Shown in pieces: positions 32,767 to 41,590 of a stretch of 64,000 bases of DNA. The translations under genes and the position numbers were made by a program. Position 1 is the first letter of the stretch. Each line of letters starts with the position of its first letter. The DNA comes from a virus: the IMG/VR virus record IMGVR_UViG_3300036820_000002, positions 62,001-126,000 of that record; one strand, 5' to 3'. Under the pieces are notes generated by a model. The model saw nothing but the letters and a program-made list of their open reading frames with translations. It was not told the origin of the DNA and did no database searches.

Positions 32767-33063
32767 GCAGGAGGGCAGCCTCTGGCATGAGGAGCGGGAA
32801 ATACCCGCGTGACCGTTCAATCCGGTCACTGTCCGCCCGGCCACGCCAGAACGCGCTTGAATGCGCCGTAGGCGTGGCCGTACCACCTCTGAACAGAACT
32901 GCAAGGCTCACCCGCCCTGTTCGCCGGCAAGCGCGACGCTGTCCGGTTCATACAAGCCCACGAGTGCATCGCATTCGGTGCCGCCGACAATCCGCAACGC
33001 CAGAGAGAGCTATTCGGGCGTGTCATATTCCCCTCCGTCACCTGAAAGGACACTGACAGAGAA

Positions 33064-33450
33064 ATGACCTACACCTATTCAGAGGCTCGTGCGGCTGCTG
33101 AAGCCTACGCATGGGCACGCCACGACGCCGACCAGACGCTTACGTGCGCAAAAAACGGGCTGCGAGGTGACGGTAGCGGCTATGATTTCAGCCTGGCTTA
33201 CGCCGACGCCTGGAACGCATGGAATGCAAACACGCGTTCGTCAGTCTCTCCCCCCGGGCGGGCATGGGAGAACTGGCAGGCATCTCACGGCACGACCATC
33301 GACGCTACCCGCATCGTGATAATGAGCGTGGTGCTCACCGTCGCCTCTGGCAAGACCAACGATGAGATCGCCGATTCTGTCCGGCGTGAACTTGTCAGCC
33401 CGACTACCGGAGTGTTGTGGACGGTCAATGACGTGAGCGTGGTGACATGA
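33064..33450 (+). CDS. Hypothetical protein
   Basis: 128 residues, ATG start. N-terminus is Ala/Tyr-rich and helical (YSEARAAAEAYAWARHDADQ), later SGKTNDEIADSVRRELVSPT, a helical segment with a loop. Family unknown. The 297 bases upstream contain only an open segment (32894-33045, ending QRQRELFGRVIFPSVT) that reads like protein but has no usable start, possibly a gene remnant. Confidence 0.62.
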   Translation: MTYTYSEARAAAEAYAWARHDADQTLTCAKNGLRGDGSGYDFSLAYADAWNAWNANTRSSVSPPGRAWENWQASHGTTIDATRIVIMSVVLTVASGKTNDEIADSVRRELVSPTTGVLWTVNDVSVVT

Positions 33451-33629
33451 CCGCATACGGGTACATCGCTCTGTACGGTGAACGCCGTACGGAGCTTTAC
33501 GCGGCTAGCTTGCATGAGGCTAAGCAAAAAGCTCTAGCGCATTTCAAGCCGCCAAAGAGCAAGCGCCACCTAGTCAGCGTGCATCTGGCAGAAATTGACG
33601 GCGAGACTGTCACGCAAACCACCAATTGA
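33447..33629 (+). CDS. Small hypothetical protein
   Basis: 60 residues, ATGA overlap with the previous gene. Starts MTAYGYIALYGERRTELYAA, then SLHEAKQKALAHFKPPKSKR, a helix-rich pattern seen in many short phage proteins. It is followed by a G/C hairpin at 33648-33665. Confidence 0.65.
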   Translation: MTAYGYIALYGERRTELYAASLHEAKQKALAHFKPPKSKRHLVSVHLAEIDGETVTQTTN

Positions 33630-33647
33630 GACATCGTTAACCGCACG

Positions 33648-33668
33648 GGGGGGCATTGTCCCCCCTTT
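33648..33668 (+). terminator. Short terminator-like hairpin
   Basis: GGGGGG pairs with CCCCCC across CATTGT and is followed by TTT. It separates the small-gene run from the oxidoreductase gene. Confidence 0.5.
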
Positions 33669-33741
33669 GCCATGGGGACACGCGGTGCGTGCCTCCATGG
33701 TGAAGAGAAAAGAAGAGATACGGAAGAAAGGACTTACGTCT

Positions 33742-35085
33742 ATGGAGCCCTCACGGATAGTGGCGTCCGCCATCGATGACATCTCTGACCGCACCTTCAG
33801 CTACGGCATGGAGATGATGGCGGAACGCCGGGGGGAATTCCCCGATGACCTGGCTATGAAACTGGCCGGAATCGCCATGGTGCCCGCTGCCAGGCAGGCA
33901 TTCGATGACTACCTGTCCGCCTACTGGACCGGCCGCCAGCTCCCCGGGTTCACCGACTACGCCAAGTCGGAGGTGGTCATCGGTGACGGTCTGCACGCGG
34001 CTATCTACTGCGCGGCCCGTGCGGCGATGGGCTATTCCAAACCGTACGTGCTGGGTAAGAGCCTGGCTGAGAACACCGGCGGCGCTTTCGCGGTCGGCGG
34101 GGGCAAGCCGGTGTTCTGGCTCAACTCCCGCAGCCGCGCCGGCGGGCAAGGCTCCCCGGACCAGGGGGTGAGCCTGAACTACCTCCCCGGCGCCCCCGTG
34201 CAGCCGGACCAGATCACTCCCGGTGAGTACAGCACCAACGCTGACGTGCGGTTCGCTGTCCGTGCCGCACTCGCCCAGCACGCCATGGTGATCCCCGGCT
34301 CGGAGGTCACCGACCTGAATCAGAGTAGCAGCGCTCCCACGTGCTGGGATGTCACGTTCGGTGACCGGACGGAGACGTTCGGGCGGGTGCTAGATATGCG
34401 CGGTATCGGCACTCCGGTCTTTGACGGGTCCAACGGCAGCACCGTGATCACGTTCGCGGAATTCATGACCCGGATGGCGGGGACCTTCCCGCTGCGCGGC
34501 CTACAGCGGGTCGCGGTCATCGGCGGGGGAGACAGCGCCAAGTGCGCGGCTGAATCCCTCCTCGGGATCGCCCCGGCCACCCACATGTCAGCGACCGCGC
34601 TGGACTACGTCGGCAAAGTGGACTGGTACGCCGGCGATGACGTGATCACTACCGGCGGGTGCATGTCCTGGCGGGACGGCCGTGGCCGCTACATCCGGCT
34701 CGGGCAGTACCTGCCGGGCAACGTGTCGCAGCCGTCGCCACGTCTTCAGATGTTCACTCAGCGGGTCACCCCGACGCCCCTGGCCGGAGGGACGGTGCTG
34801 ATCGGCGAACGCAGCTACGACCTTGCTGTGGTGTGCACGGGGTCCGTGCTGCCGCCACTCGGCGGTTACGGCACGGGCAGCTTCACCCCCTACCGGGTGA
34901 ACGGGGCGGCCATTGCTCGCAGTCTCAGCGAGTTTGAGGTCTACCGGGCAGGCCCGGCGGCTGCTCTCGGTTTCAGCAGTGCCGAAATTGATTCCGGTGT
35001 GGCCAGCAACCCGGCGAACTCGGTGGCCATCTTCCGGAATGCGCCGCGCACCTACGCGCTGGGTTCGGTTCTCCCGTCCCTGTAA
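33742..35085 (+). CDS. Two-Rossmann FAD/NAD(P)-dependent oxidoreductase-like protein
   Basis: 447 residues from the ATG at 33742 (GAAAGGA upstream; an earlier ATG at 33697 is possible). A first dinucleotide fold is seen at VVIGDGLHAAIYCAARAA, about residue 75, and a second at RVAVIGGGDSAKCAAESLLG, about 255. The order (FAD fold, intermediate domain, NAD(P) fold, return DLAVVCTGSVLPPLGG) is that of flavin-dependent monooxygenases and pyridine nucleotide-disulphide-type reductases. No Cys-x-x-Cys redox pair is obvious. Substrate unknown; it could modify a nucleotide, metabolite or antibiotic of the host. Unusual cargo for a phage. Confidence 0.75.
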   Translation: MEPSRIVASAIDDISDRTFSYGMEMMAERRGEFPDDLAMKLAGIAMVPAARQAFDDYLSAYWTGRQLPGFTDYAKSEVVIGDGLHAAIYCAARAAMGYSKPYVLGKSLAENTGGAFAVGGGKPVFWLNSRSRAGGQGSPDQGVSLNYLPGAPVQPDQITPGEYSTNADVRFAVRAALAQHAMVIPGSEVTDLNQSSSAPTCWDVTFGDRTETFGRVLDMRGIGTPVFDGSNGSTVITFAEFMTRMAGTFPLRGLQRVAVIGGGDSAKCAAESLLGIAPATHMSATALDYVGKVDWYAGDDVITTGGCMSWRDGRGRYIRLGQYLPGNVSQPSPRLQMFTQRVTPTPLAGGTVLIGERSYDLAVVCTGSVLPPLGGYGTGSFTPYRVNGAAIARSLSEFEVYRAGPAAALGFSSAEIDSGVASNPANSVAIFRNAPRTYALGSVLPSL

Positions 35086-35140
35086 GACCCATCTCTCTAC
35101 GGGTGCCCAGTCACAGCTCATTCACTGAAAGGAAACCAGC

Positions 35141-35632
35141 ATGGCTATCACCACCGACAACACCACCATTAACAGCAGCGACGTGATCGCGCGGATAGAG
35201 GAACTGGAAGAGGAAACCGGGATTGAGTATGAGGTCTACCGGACCCGCAACGATGAGGTCATCGCGAGCTTCGATGTTCTCAATGAGGCAGAGAGTTACA
35301 TCAGCGAGGAGGATTACAACCCCGACCGCGTCAAGGTCCGCGAGACGGACAAGGGCGATGAGGAGGACCGCGACGAACTACGGTCGCTGCGTGATTTCGA
35401 CTCAGACGGCCGCTCCACGTTCGGCACCTTCACCTGGCAGGACGGCATTACCCTCATCAACGAGAATGGGATAGGCCAAGAATATGCCAGGGAACGCGCG
35501 GAGAGCGAGAACCCGCGCGTTGACTGGGACACGTGGCCGTTTAATCTCATCGACTGGGATTACGCCGCCACTGAACTAACAGAGGGTAACGACTACGCCG
35601 ACCTGAGCGGTGTCTCCTACTACTACCTGTAA
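35141..35632 (+). CDS. Acidic phage hypothetical protein
   Basis: 163 residues, very acidic, ATG after GAAAGGAAACCAGC. It contains SDVIARIEELEEETG and DELRSLRDFDSDGRSTFG, then LINENGIGQEYARERAESEN, ending in WPFNLIDWDYAATEL. This pattern is shared by a known actinophage family of unknown role; strong acidity may mean DNA mimicry, but that is speculation. Confidence 0.65.
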   Translation: MAITTDNTTINSSDVIARIEELEEETGIEYEVYRTRNDEVIASFDVLNEAESYISEEDYNPDRVKVRETDKGDEEDRDELRSLRDFDSDGRSTFGTFTWQDGITLINENGIGQEYARERAESENPRVDWDTWPFNLIDWDYAATELTEGNDYADLSGVSYYYL

Positions 35633-35706
35633 CGGGTCGCCTGGCCGCGCGCACCGTGAGTGACCACGGTGCGCGCCCCTGGATACCCGCGACGGAAAGG
35701 AAAGGA

Positions 35707-35907
35707 ATGAAAGACCCCCGCGCCGTCAACCGTGACGCGCAGCTAGGCCGCGCCGTCATCGACAGCCACGGCATGGTCCCCTATATCGAGATCGGCGGCG
35801 TACGCATCTACGCCCGCATCGAGAATGGCGATCTGGCTGTCATCATCGAGATGGAGCATGCCGACCGTGACGCCTTCAGTGGCGCCATCACATTCCGTCA
35901 CGGATAA
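35707..35907 (+). CDS. Hypothetical protein
   Basis: 66 residues from the ATG at 35707, preceded by GGAAAGGAAAGGA. Compact beta pattern: MVPYIEIGGVRIYARIENGD then LAVIIEMEHAD. Family unknown. Confidence 0.65.
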   Translation: MKDPRAVNRDAQLGRAVIDSHGMVPYIEIGGVRIYARIENGDLAVIIEMEHADRDAFSGAITFRHG

Positions 35908-35945
35908 TTCAGTCAGGCAGAACGGTAACAGAAAGGAAAACGTTA

Positions 35946-36245
35946 ATGATCCCTGAAAGACGGCCGGAGCTGGGGGCAATCACCCTTGACCGGCTGATAC
36001 CCGGCTGGTACTGGCAGGTAAATATCGTGACGCTGGAAATGCGTTGCGGTGACCGCTGCATTCTCGGGCAGCTCTACGGCAGTTTCCTTCGCGGAGCGTA
36101 CCAGATTCACCTTCGATGGCCACGTGAAAAGGCACTGCTCACCCTCGGGTTCTCACTGCCCTACGACGTGCCGGACGGCGAGTGGGACCTGCTCCGTGCG
36201 GCATGGGTCGCGCTGATCCTCGCAAGGAGGAACGGACATGGCTGA
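35946..36245 (+). CDS. GQLYGSY-family protein, copy 1
   Basis: 99 residues. It carries the family landmarks LDRLIPGWYWQVN, TLEMRCGDRCILGQLYGSFL, a GF dipeptide and an ending DLLRAAWVALILARR. The same plan recurs at 36238, 36714, 46290 and 55747. Such proteins are frequent in actinobacterial phages and mobile elements but have no assigned function. It overlaps the next copy by eight bases. Confidence 0.72.
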   Translation: MIPERRPELGAITLDRLIPGWYWQVNIVTLEMRCGDRCILGQLYGSFLRGAYQIHLRWPREKALLTLGFSLPYDVPDGEWDLLRAAWVALILARRNGHG

Positions 36246-36717
36246 CCCGCGTGATGTCACGCCCGCCGAACGCGGCGCGGCACTGCTTGATGAGAAGAAG
36301 CCAGGATGGGAACAGCTTATCGACCGTGACCGGCTGGACATGTCCTCCACGAACACGGACGTGCTCGGACAGCTTTACGGCAGCTACGGTGCTGGTCTTA
36401 GCCAGCTAGGCGGATCTTTGGGCGCCTACGGATTCGGCGCTGGTGGCGGTACATACCCGGAACTCACCAGGGAATGGCGGCAGCTCATCACCGCTCGCCT
36501 TGAAGGACGCCCGGACAGTTCCGCCGGGCGGCGTAGTACTCCCAAGCCGCCTAAGCAGCGTCCGCGTGAGGTCTGCCTTGACGATGACGAGCTAGCCACG
36601 GCTGTAGCCAGAGTGTGCAGGATCGGCGCCTCCGAGCCCCTGACAGAGAGCATGCGGCCCATTCTCCTCGCCGAGATCATCGCCGCCATGAAAGCAGAGA
36701 AAGGACAGCGGTCATGA
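36238..36717 (+). CDS. GQLYGSY-family protein, copy 2, with C-terminal extension
   Basis: 159 residues. Residues 1-85 carry GAALLDEKKPGWEQLID, RLDMSSTNTDVLGQLYGSYG and EWRQLITARL. A Pro/Lys linker leads to a helical tail (DDDELATAVARVCRIGASEP, LLAEIIAAMKAEK). Overlaps copy 1 and is ATGA-coupled to copy 3, so three paralogues lie in tandem. Confidence 0.72.
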   Translation: MADPRDVTPAERGAALLDEKKPGWEQLIDRDRLDMSSTNTDVLGQLYGSYGAGLSQLGGSLGAYGFGAGGGTYPELTREWRQLITARLEGRPDSSAGRRSTPKPPKQRPREVCLDDDELATAVARVCRIGASEPLTESMRPILLAEIIAAMKAEKGQRS

Positions 36718-37220
36718 CCGTGCAGACCGTACTGACATACAAAAGCGCCATCGGCACCGTCACTGATGAATATCCTGACGGCAAGCCCCCTGGCACCTAC
36801 CTCGCCATGATCGAGACGGCTATGCGGAGCGTAGGGCTTACCGGCCTGACCATGACGATCGTTCCCGAAGTGATACCGGAGGCACCCGAACCTGACCCTT
36901 ACGCCGTTCTTGCGCTGCGGGCGAAGACAGGTGCTGCACTGCTGGACTTGAAGCGGCCCGGCTGGGCTGATGAGGCAGCCGACCGTAACCTGTCGTCACT
37001 GAACATGGCATCAATCTCCAATGACATCCTTGCCCGGGTTTACGGAGATTACTACACCGGCAAAATCGCGCTCGGGCTGTCCGAGGGGGCCCAGGAGTCC
37101 GATGCGGCTGCTTTCGGCTTTTATATCCGTGACGGCAGCGTTCCGGATGTGAATAAGGGCTACCGGCTGCTCGGCGATGAGTGGCGCATTCAGGTCACCT
37201 CCCGGACGGAAGGTAGCTGA
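36714..37220 (+). CDS. GQLYGSY-family protein, divergent copy 3
   Basis: 168 residues. An N-terminal 65-residue extension precedes the family domain, which is divergent: GAALLDLKRPGWADEAADR, then SNDILARVYGDYYTGKIALG in place of GQLYGSY, and LLGDEWRIQVTSR. Loss of the core motif suggests changed specificity. Confidence 0.7.
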   Translation: MTVQTVLTYKSAIGTVTDEYPDGKPPGTYLAMIETAMRSVGLTGLTMTIVPEVIPEAPEPDPYAVLALRAKTGAALLDLKRPGWADEAADRNLSSLNMASISNDILARVYGDYYTGKIALGLSEGAQESDAAAFGFYIRDGSVPDVNKGYRLLGDEWRIQVTSRTEGS

Positions 37221-37221
37221 C

Positions 37222-37662
37222 GTGCCGCGCAAGAAGGACCTGACTGCCTCCCTTGATGACGCTACCGGGGAAGTCACCGAATACCGGCAGCTCTATGAGA
37301 ACGAGCAGAAGCTGAGACGGTCCGCCGAAAAAAAGCGTGGCGAGATAGAGCGGGAACTGCGCTATACCCAGCGTCTGCTGCATGCCCAGCGGGACAAGAC
37401 CCCTGACCGGCTGTCCGGCGCTGACAGCATGCGCGACGGGTCCGCTGTCTGTAACATCCTGGCTGTCCTGGCATCGATGCCTGCCTACCGCTACGTATTC
37501 GGGGCCCTGGCTGACACGCTGGCTGTCCGGGAGGTCGTAGCGGCTACTGCGGAGTTCCCGCAGAGCGTGCGGGACAGCAACGCGCCCGGCTCAAGGATGA
37601 GCAGGCAGGCATTCATCGCGGCTGTCAAGGGCTCCCTTAAGACCCCTGGAAATGAGGAGTGA
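37222..37662 (+). CDS. Coiled-coil hypothetical protein
   Basis: 146 residues from a GTG one base after the previous stop. Residues 20-70 form a charged coiled coil (YRQLYENEQKLRRSAEKKRG, EIERELRYTQRLLHAQRDK), followed by a small C-terminal domain. Family unknown. Confidence 0.65.
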   Translation: MPRKKDLTASLDDATGEVTEYRQLYENEQKLRRSAEKKRGEIERELRYTQRLLHAQRDKTPDRLSGADSMRDGSAVCNILAVLASMPAYRYVFGALADTLAVREVVAATAEFPQSVRDSNAPGSRMSRQAFIAAVKGSLKTPGNEE

Positions 37663-38048
37663 TGTACCTGAGTGAGCGCATAGAACGGGAGAAAATCACT
37701 ATCCGCTGCGTGAAACTGCCCGATGATCCCGCGTTCCCCAACTCCTACCGAGTCACCGTCCAGCGGGCCACGGGCGGCACCAAGGTGACCATTCCCCGGT
37801 TCGTAATGGGATCGTATAACTTCCGTGAGCCGTTCGTCACTGAAGTCATTAACGTCCTGTATCCCGATATCACCGACGCCGCGAATTATCCTGTCTTCGA
37901 GGACTGGGCGCAGAACTACGGCTATGACCCCGATTCTCGCAAGGCTTACCAGATCCATAAAGACCTGCTGCGCCGTGCCCGGCAGGTGAAGAAATTCCTC
38001 GGGACGGCTTATGAGACATGGCTCAATGACACCGACAACGATACATGA
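37659..38048 (+). CDS. Phage hypothetical protein
   Basis: 129 residues; GTG at 37659 overlaps the previous stop, with an ATG as second codon. Contains FPNSYRVTVQRATGGTKVTI and EDWAQNYGYDPDSRKAYQIH. The ending of this kind (NYGYDPDSRKA) is shared by many actinophage small proteins of unknown role. Confidence 0.68.
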   Translation: MMYLSERIEREKITIRCVKLPDDPAFPNSYRVTVQRATGGTKVTIPRFVMGSYNFREPFVTEVINVLYPDITDAANYPVFEDWAQNYGYDPDSRKAYQIHKDLLRRARQVKKFLGTAYETWLNDTDNDT

Positions 38049-38070
38049 TGACGAAGCAAAAGGACAAGAT

Positions 38071-38274
38071 ATGACCATGAGATCACAGATCTACGTCGAT
38101 AACAGCCTCTCCTATCGGCCTATTGATATTGATACCGTGCTGCTCGTCCGCACGGACACTGATGGCGCTAACTTCTGGGAGACCTTCGGCGAGATGAATG
38201 AGCTGCTAGACGCCATCCGCGCCCACGTGAACACGCCCGGCGTCTCCCGGCTCGAAGTGGTGATGGGACCATGA
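38071..38274 (+). CDS. Hypothetical protein
   Basis: 67 residues, ATG after AAAAGGACAAGAT. Starts MTMRSQIYVDNSLSYRPIDI. Its stop overlaps the next start as ATGA. Family unknown. Confidence 0.62.
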   Translation: MTMRSQIYVDNSLSYRPIDIDTVLLVRTDTDGANFWETFGEMNELLDAIRAHVNTPGVSRLEVVMGP

Positions 38275-38636
38275 CCGCAAGTAACAAGATTCTCGTGGAA
38301 CAGGGCATGATCGTCGTCAATGACGTGGCCATCCAAGAGGAACGTGACGGGTTCATGGTGCTGGAAGCTGACATGCACAGCAAGTACGCAGAGGTAGGGG
38401 CTATCGGCGGGTGGGACGTTGACGGGACCGGCGTCCCAGCGGTCTTCCTTACCGCCACCGAGCACACCCTGAAAACAAATACCAGCTCGGACGCCATGAC
38501 AATGATCACGCTGCCCGCCCGCTGCAAGGGCTGGGAGGTTTTTGCCCAGACGGCACGGTACACGGTGCGCATCATCGCGTGGCGTGCCGACCCTGACCGC
38601 GAACCGGATGTCATCTGGCTGGGTGAGCGGCTGTGA
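38271..38636 (+). CDS. Hypothetical protein
   Basis: 121 residues, beta-rich (GMIVVNDVAIQEERDGFMVL; GWEVFAQTARYTVRIIAWRA). ATGA coupled on both sides. Family unknown. Confidence 0.62.
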   Translation: MTASNKILVEQGMIVVNDVAIQEERDGFMVLEADMHSKYAEVGAIGGWDVDGTGVPAVFLTATEHTLKTNTSSDAMTMITLPARCKGWEVFAQTARYTVRIIAWRADPDREPDVIWLGERL

Positions 38637-39247
38637 ACGCCGTGAACGCGCCCGCCCCGCAGATAGGGGTGCTGAAAGCAAAGCTTCGCTTTCGGGGGCT
38701 CGTGAACCTGTTCCGCCCCTACCTGCTCGCTGGCGGCGGACGGCAGGAGCTGCCCCGCGACGTGATGAGCCGGCGGGCGGTGAGCCGCTGGGTGACTCAG
38801 TACCAGCACGATGAGTGGAATGCCTTCATGGCCGCGCACAGCGATGACGGGCAGTGGCCGCCTGGCCCGGCTGGCATCTGCCTGCCCTGGCTGGTCCACA
38901 CCGACATCGACAAGTATCACCGCTGCCCCGTGTGCCACACCATGGCGGGGATCAGGGCTCAGATGGAAGCGACCGGCGGCTACATCAGGAACCGTCACGT
39001 CTATACCTGCTCGGAGTTCCACCACGATGACAACGGGGAGATTATCCCCGACTGGTACCCGTGCGGGCAGCGTTTCTCGCGCCGCTGGTACCTCCCGGGC
39101 TACCCCTCCAACGGTGACGGCTTCCGGAACCGGCTGCGGGTGCTGTGGTTCCGCAGGTACCAGCTCAATCCGCAGAACAGGCTGTGGTACTGGCACACGC
39201 GGGCAAGGATAAGGAAAGCACTCACGCACAGAAAAGAAAGAAAATGA
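38633..39247 (+). CDS. Hypothetical zinc-binding protein
   Basis: 204 residues, GTG start. A probable zinc site combines CPVCHTM, YTCSEFHH and a later Cys (WYPCGQRF), spread over residues 98-145. Basic, Trp/Arg-rich C-terminus (LRVLWFRRYQLNP). It may bind nucleic acid. ATGA coupled to the next gene. Confidence 0.65.
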   Translation: MNAVNAPAPQIGVLKAKLRFRGLVNLFRPYLLAGGGRQELPRDVMSRRAVSRWVTQYQHDEWNAFMAAHSDDGQWPPGPAGICLPWLVHTDIDKYHRCPVCHTMAGIRAQMEATGGYIRNRHVYTCSEFHHDDNGEIIPDWYPCGQRFSRRWYLPGYPSNGDGFRNRLRVLWFRRYQLNPQNRLWYWHTRARIRKALTHRKERK

Positions 39248-39858
39248 CACCGGAAATTAACAGGCGGGCCGCAATGACTGCGCAACTCCACCTTACGCAC
39301 CGTAAGCAGTACCTGCGCGGTATCGCCCAGGGCGGCGGCGATGAGAAGGCCGGCCGTGACTACCGTCCGCAGGATTGCGCTACGGGCACTCCTGACGAGC
39401 GTCACGCCTTCACCCTGGGCTACTGCGACGGATGGTCGGAGAGTGCGGATAGCAGGACTAGCAACGGAAGGGACACGTTCGGGATTACCTCTGATGAGGA
39501 GATCACCAGCCGTTTCCGTAATGTCTGGGATGAGGATATCAGCGATGACCTGAACGCAGTGCTTACACTCAATGAGGCATTCGCCGGGGAATGGAATGAG
39601 GCATTCGCCGGGGAATGGCAGGTCGTAATGATCCCCGAAGGCTGGGATATCGCCGCTGACCTGATCGCGTCCACTACTGACGGCTTCTATGACGGCTATG
39701 AGGTCAAGATCAGGGCGCCGCACGCTGACTTCTGGCTATGCGCGGAAATCCAGACCGTCACCGATACCGATCCCATCCCGCCGGCACACCTGGTCACCAT
39801 GGCCGTCGATACCGCTAACGACCTGCTGGCCGCCTGGCGCGACCACGGAAACGGATAG
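39244..39858 (+). CDS. Hypothetical protein with in-frame 8-residue duplication
   Basis: 204 residues from ATG overlapping the prior stop. An exact 24-bp tandem duplication (39571-39594 and 39595-39618) encodes NEAFAGEW twice. N-terminus YLRGIAQGGGDEKAGRDYRP; central FTLGYCDGWSESAD. Family unknown. Confidence 0.65.
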   Translation: MTPEINRRAAMTAQLHLTHRKQYLRGIAQGGGDEKAGRDYRPQDCATGTPDERHAFTLGYCDGWSESADSRTSNGRDTFGITSDEEITSRFRNVWDEDISDDLNAVLTLNEAFAGEWNEAFAGEWQVVMIPEGWDIAADLIASTTDGFYDGYEVKIRAPHADFWLCAEIQTVTDTDPIPPAHLVTMAVDTANDLLAAWRDHGNG

Positions 39859-39861
39859 AGA

Positions 39862-40554
39862 ATGAGAATCGTCCCGCTAGACCGGAACGGCCACCTGATC
39901 TCTGATATCGCCACCGCGACAGTCGGGGTATCGGCCAGTGACCCGCCGTTCGTGATGGGGAATGAGCTGTACTCCGCTTGCGCGATGTGCGGCGCCTCCC
40001 GCTATGAGCTGGAGATCACCGCTGAAGGGGCGCGGATGCCGCAGCCCTGCCCCGTCCCGGACGGCATCACCACCTCGGTGACGCTGCAGGTCCCGTCGGG
40101 GAAGATCGTCGTGGCTGATGACCTGCGCCGCGTCTACTCCGTCGATAAGAGCGAGATGGCGTCGTATAACAGCACGCTCGGGCAGGCTCAGGTCACCGAG
40201 GCGATGGCCGCCGCCGGCTGCGCCTACGGGCCGGTGGGCAACACCTGCCCCGGCCTGTACCGCACCGGGCCGGGCAGCTACGTGATCGCCAACCCCGCTT
40301 ATGACGAAGAGGGAGAAGGCACCCTCACCCCGCAAGGCTGGGAGTACCTCGGCGGGATCGTCACCGACCTGTGGGCCTACTGCATCGCCGACTACGGCGA
40401 TTTCATCAGCAAGGCGGGTGCTCCCCGTCCGTATGAGCAGGTGGTAGACATCCCCGCCGGCACCTACACCGTCCGCCACCATACCGGCGAGAAGGGGTTC
40501 AACCGGGATGCTCCCGGTTGTGTTATCTTCGCGCACATCGACAGGAACGGCTAA
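39862..40554 (+). CDS. Hypothetical protein
   Basis: 230 residues with a Cys pair CAMCGASRYELEI near residue 40 and a C-terminal beta domain (VVDIPAGTYTVRHHTGEKGF). Gly/Pro-rich central part. The C-terminal segment resembles small beta-sandwich modules of actinobacterial proteins; no firm family. Confidence 0.62.
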   Translation: MRIVPLDRNGHLISDIATATVGVSASDPPFVMGNELYSACAMCGASRYELEITAEGARMPQPCPVPDGITTSVTLQVPSGKIVVADDLRRVYSVDKSEMASYNSTLGQAQVTEAMAAAGCAYGPVGNTCPGLYRTGPGSYVIANPAYDEEGEGTLTPQGWEYLGGIVTDLWAYCIADYGDFISKAGAPRPYEQVVDIPAGTYTVRHHTGEKGFNRDAPGCVIFAHIDRNG

Positions 40555-40557
40555 GAC

Positions 40558-40938
40558 ATGGCACGTATCTACCTCCGCACGACCAACAGCCGGGGCAATG
40601 AGGTATCAGCGGCTGAGCCCGGCTTCTGCCATATCGGCGGCTGGAACGCCGGCGTCCGGGTCCGGGTGGGGCGCCGCGATAACCGCGACACCTTCACGGT
40701 GGAGATGACCAGCGGCAGCTACGGCGGCGAAACAGTCACTCTCGGAGTGGTCACGGATACCGGCGACGGTCCCCGCTGGGAACCCGCCTCCCCCGCCGAT
40801 GAAGCCGTGCGTCCCCGTGAGCCCGGCAGCATCATCAGGATCGACGGGGAGGACCACAGGACGGCCTGCGGCCATTCGTTCGTCACCTGCCACGCAAACC
40901 GCTGCTTCCGGCAGCATGACGTCCCCGATGAGGACTAG
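40558..40938 (+). CDS. Hypothetical protein
   Basis: 126 residues, starts MARIYLRTTNSRGNEVSAAE, includes GGWNAGVRVRVGRRDNRD and a C-terminal Cys/His set (TACGHSFVTCHANRCFRQHD) that could bind zinc. The N-terminal half looks like a compact beta fold seen in other mobile-element proteins. Function unknown. Confidence 0.62.
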   Translation: MARIYLRTTNSRGNEVSAAEPGFCHIGGWNAGVRVRVGRRDNRDTFTVEMTSGSYGGETVTLGVVTDTGDGPRWEPASPADEAVRPREPGSIIRIDGEDHRTACGHSFVTCHANRCFRQHDVPDED

Positions 40939-40992
40939 CCAGGAATACCCACGACGTTGTAGAGTGTTCTGCAATGGAAGAGAAGAGAAAAG

Positions 40993-41394
40993 ATGACCGA
41001 CCTGATCAGCGGCAGTGCTCTCGCGAGGGAGCTGGGCTGCGCCCGTTCCGCCGTAACCAACTGGGTCACCCGCGATATCCTCCCCGACCACCTCAAGCCC
41101 GTCAACCGGGTTGACCGCAATAATCCCGCTGTCAGGGGCAGGCCGGTCTGGGACCGGGCACAGCTCCCCGCCTTCCGCGAGTGGCGCGCGTCCCATGCTC
41201 CCCGTTTCTCCCTCCGCAACACCCCCACCCGGAAGTTCTTCCTGGTCACCGTGGATGCCCCGGAGGAATTCACCGCCAGGGTCATCCAGGCAGCGCTCAT
41301 CACCGCGCTGGATGCACCGGATAACTACCCGCTGGATGTCAGCGAGTGGGATGTCATCGTCGAAGACCTGCACCGGAAAGAAGAGAAGCCATGA
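40993..41394 (+). CDS. HTH DNA-binding protein (MerR/excisionase-like)
   Basis: 133 residues, ATG after GAAGAGAAGAGAAAAG. Residues 5-35 (SGSALARELGCARSAVTNWV, then TRDILPDHL) form a helix-turn-helix followed by a wing. The C-terminal part (KFFLVTVDAPEEFTARVIQA) is a separate small fold. Likely a regulator or accessory recombination protein. Possible -10 hexamer TAGAGT at 40961-40966. Confidence 0.68.
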   Translation: MTDLISGSALARELGCARSAVTNWVTRDILPDHLKPVNRVDRNNPAVRGRPVWDRAQLPAFREWRASHAPRFSLRNTPTRKFFLVTVDAPEEFTARVIQAALITALDAPDNYPLDVSEWDVIVEDLHRKEEKP

Positions 41395-41525
41395 GGATGG
41401 CCCTGCTGCTCTGGCGCCTGCGCTCCCGGTATTCCGATGAAGACTGGGCGGATCTCAGCCGTTCCTGTGAAGCGATGACCTGGGAGGAATACGGAGAGTA
41501 CGATCCGGACCAGGTCAGGCACTGA
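41391..41525 (+). CDS. Small acidic protein
   Basis: 44 residues, ATGA overlap with the HTH gene. Reads MRMALLLWRLRSRYSDEDWA then an acidic EEYGEYDPDQVRH tail. Too short for family assignment. Confidence 0.55.
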   Translation: MRMALLLWRLRSRYSDEDWADLSRSCEAMTWEEYGEYDPDQVRH

Positions 41526-41590
41526 CCGCTGGCCATGGTGCGCGTCTGACGTCTATCAGAATACAACCTGAAAGGAGAAGTGATAAAGAC

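Noticed and set aside
32767-33063. Three short plus-strand frames
   Set aside because: Only one segment (32894-33045) looks protein-like, and it has an upstream stop and no usable start; recorded as a possible remnant.
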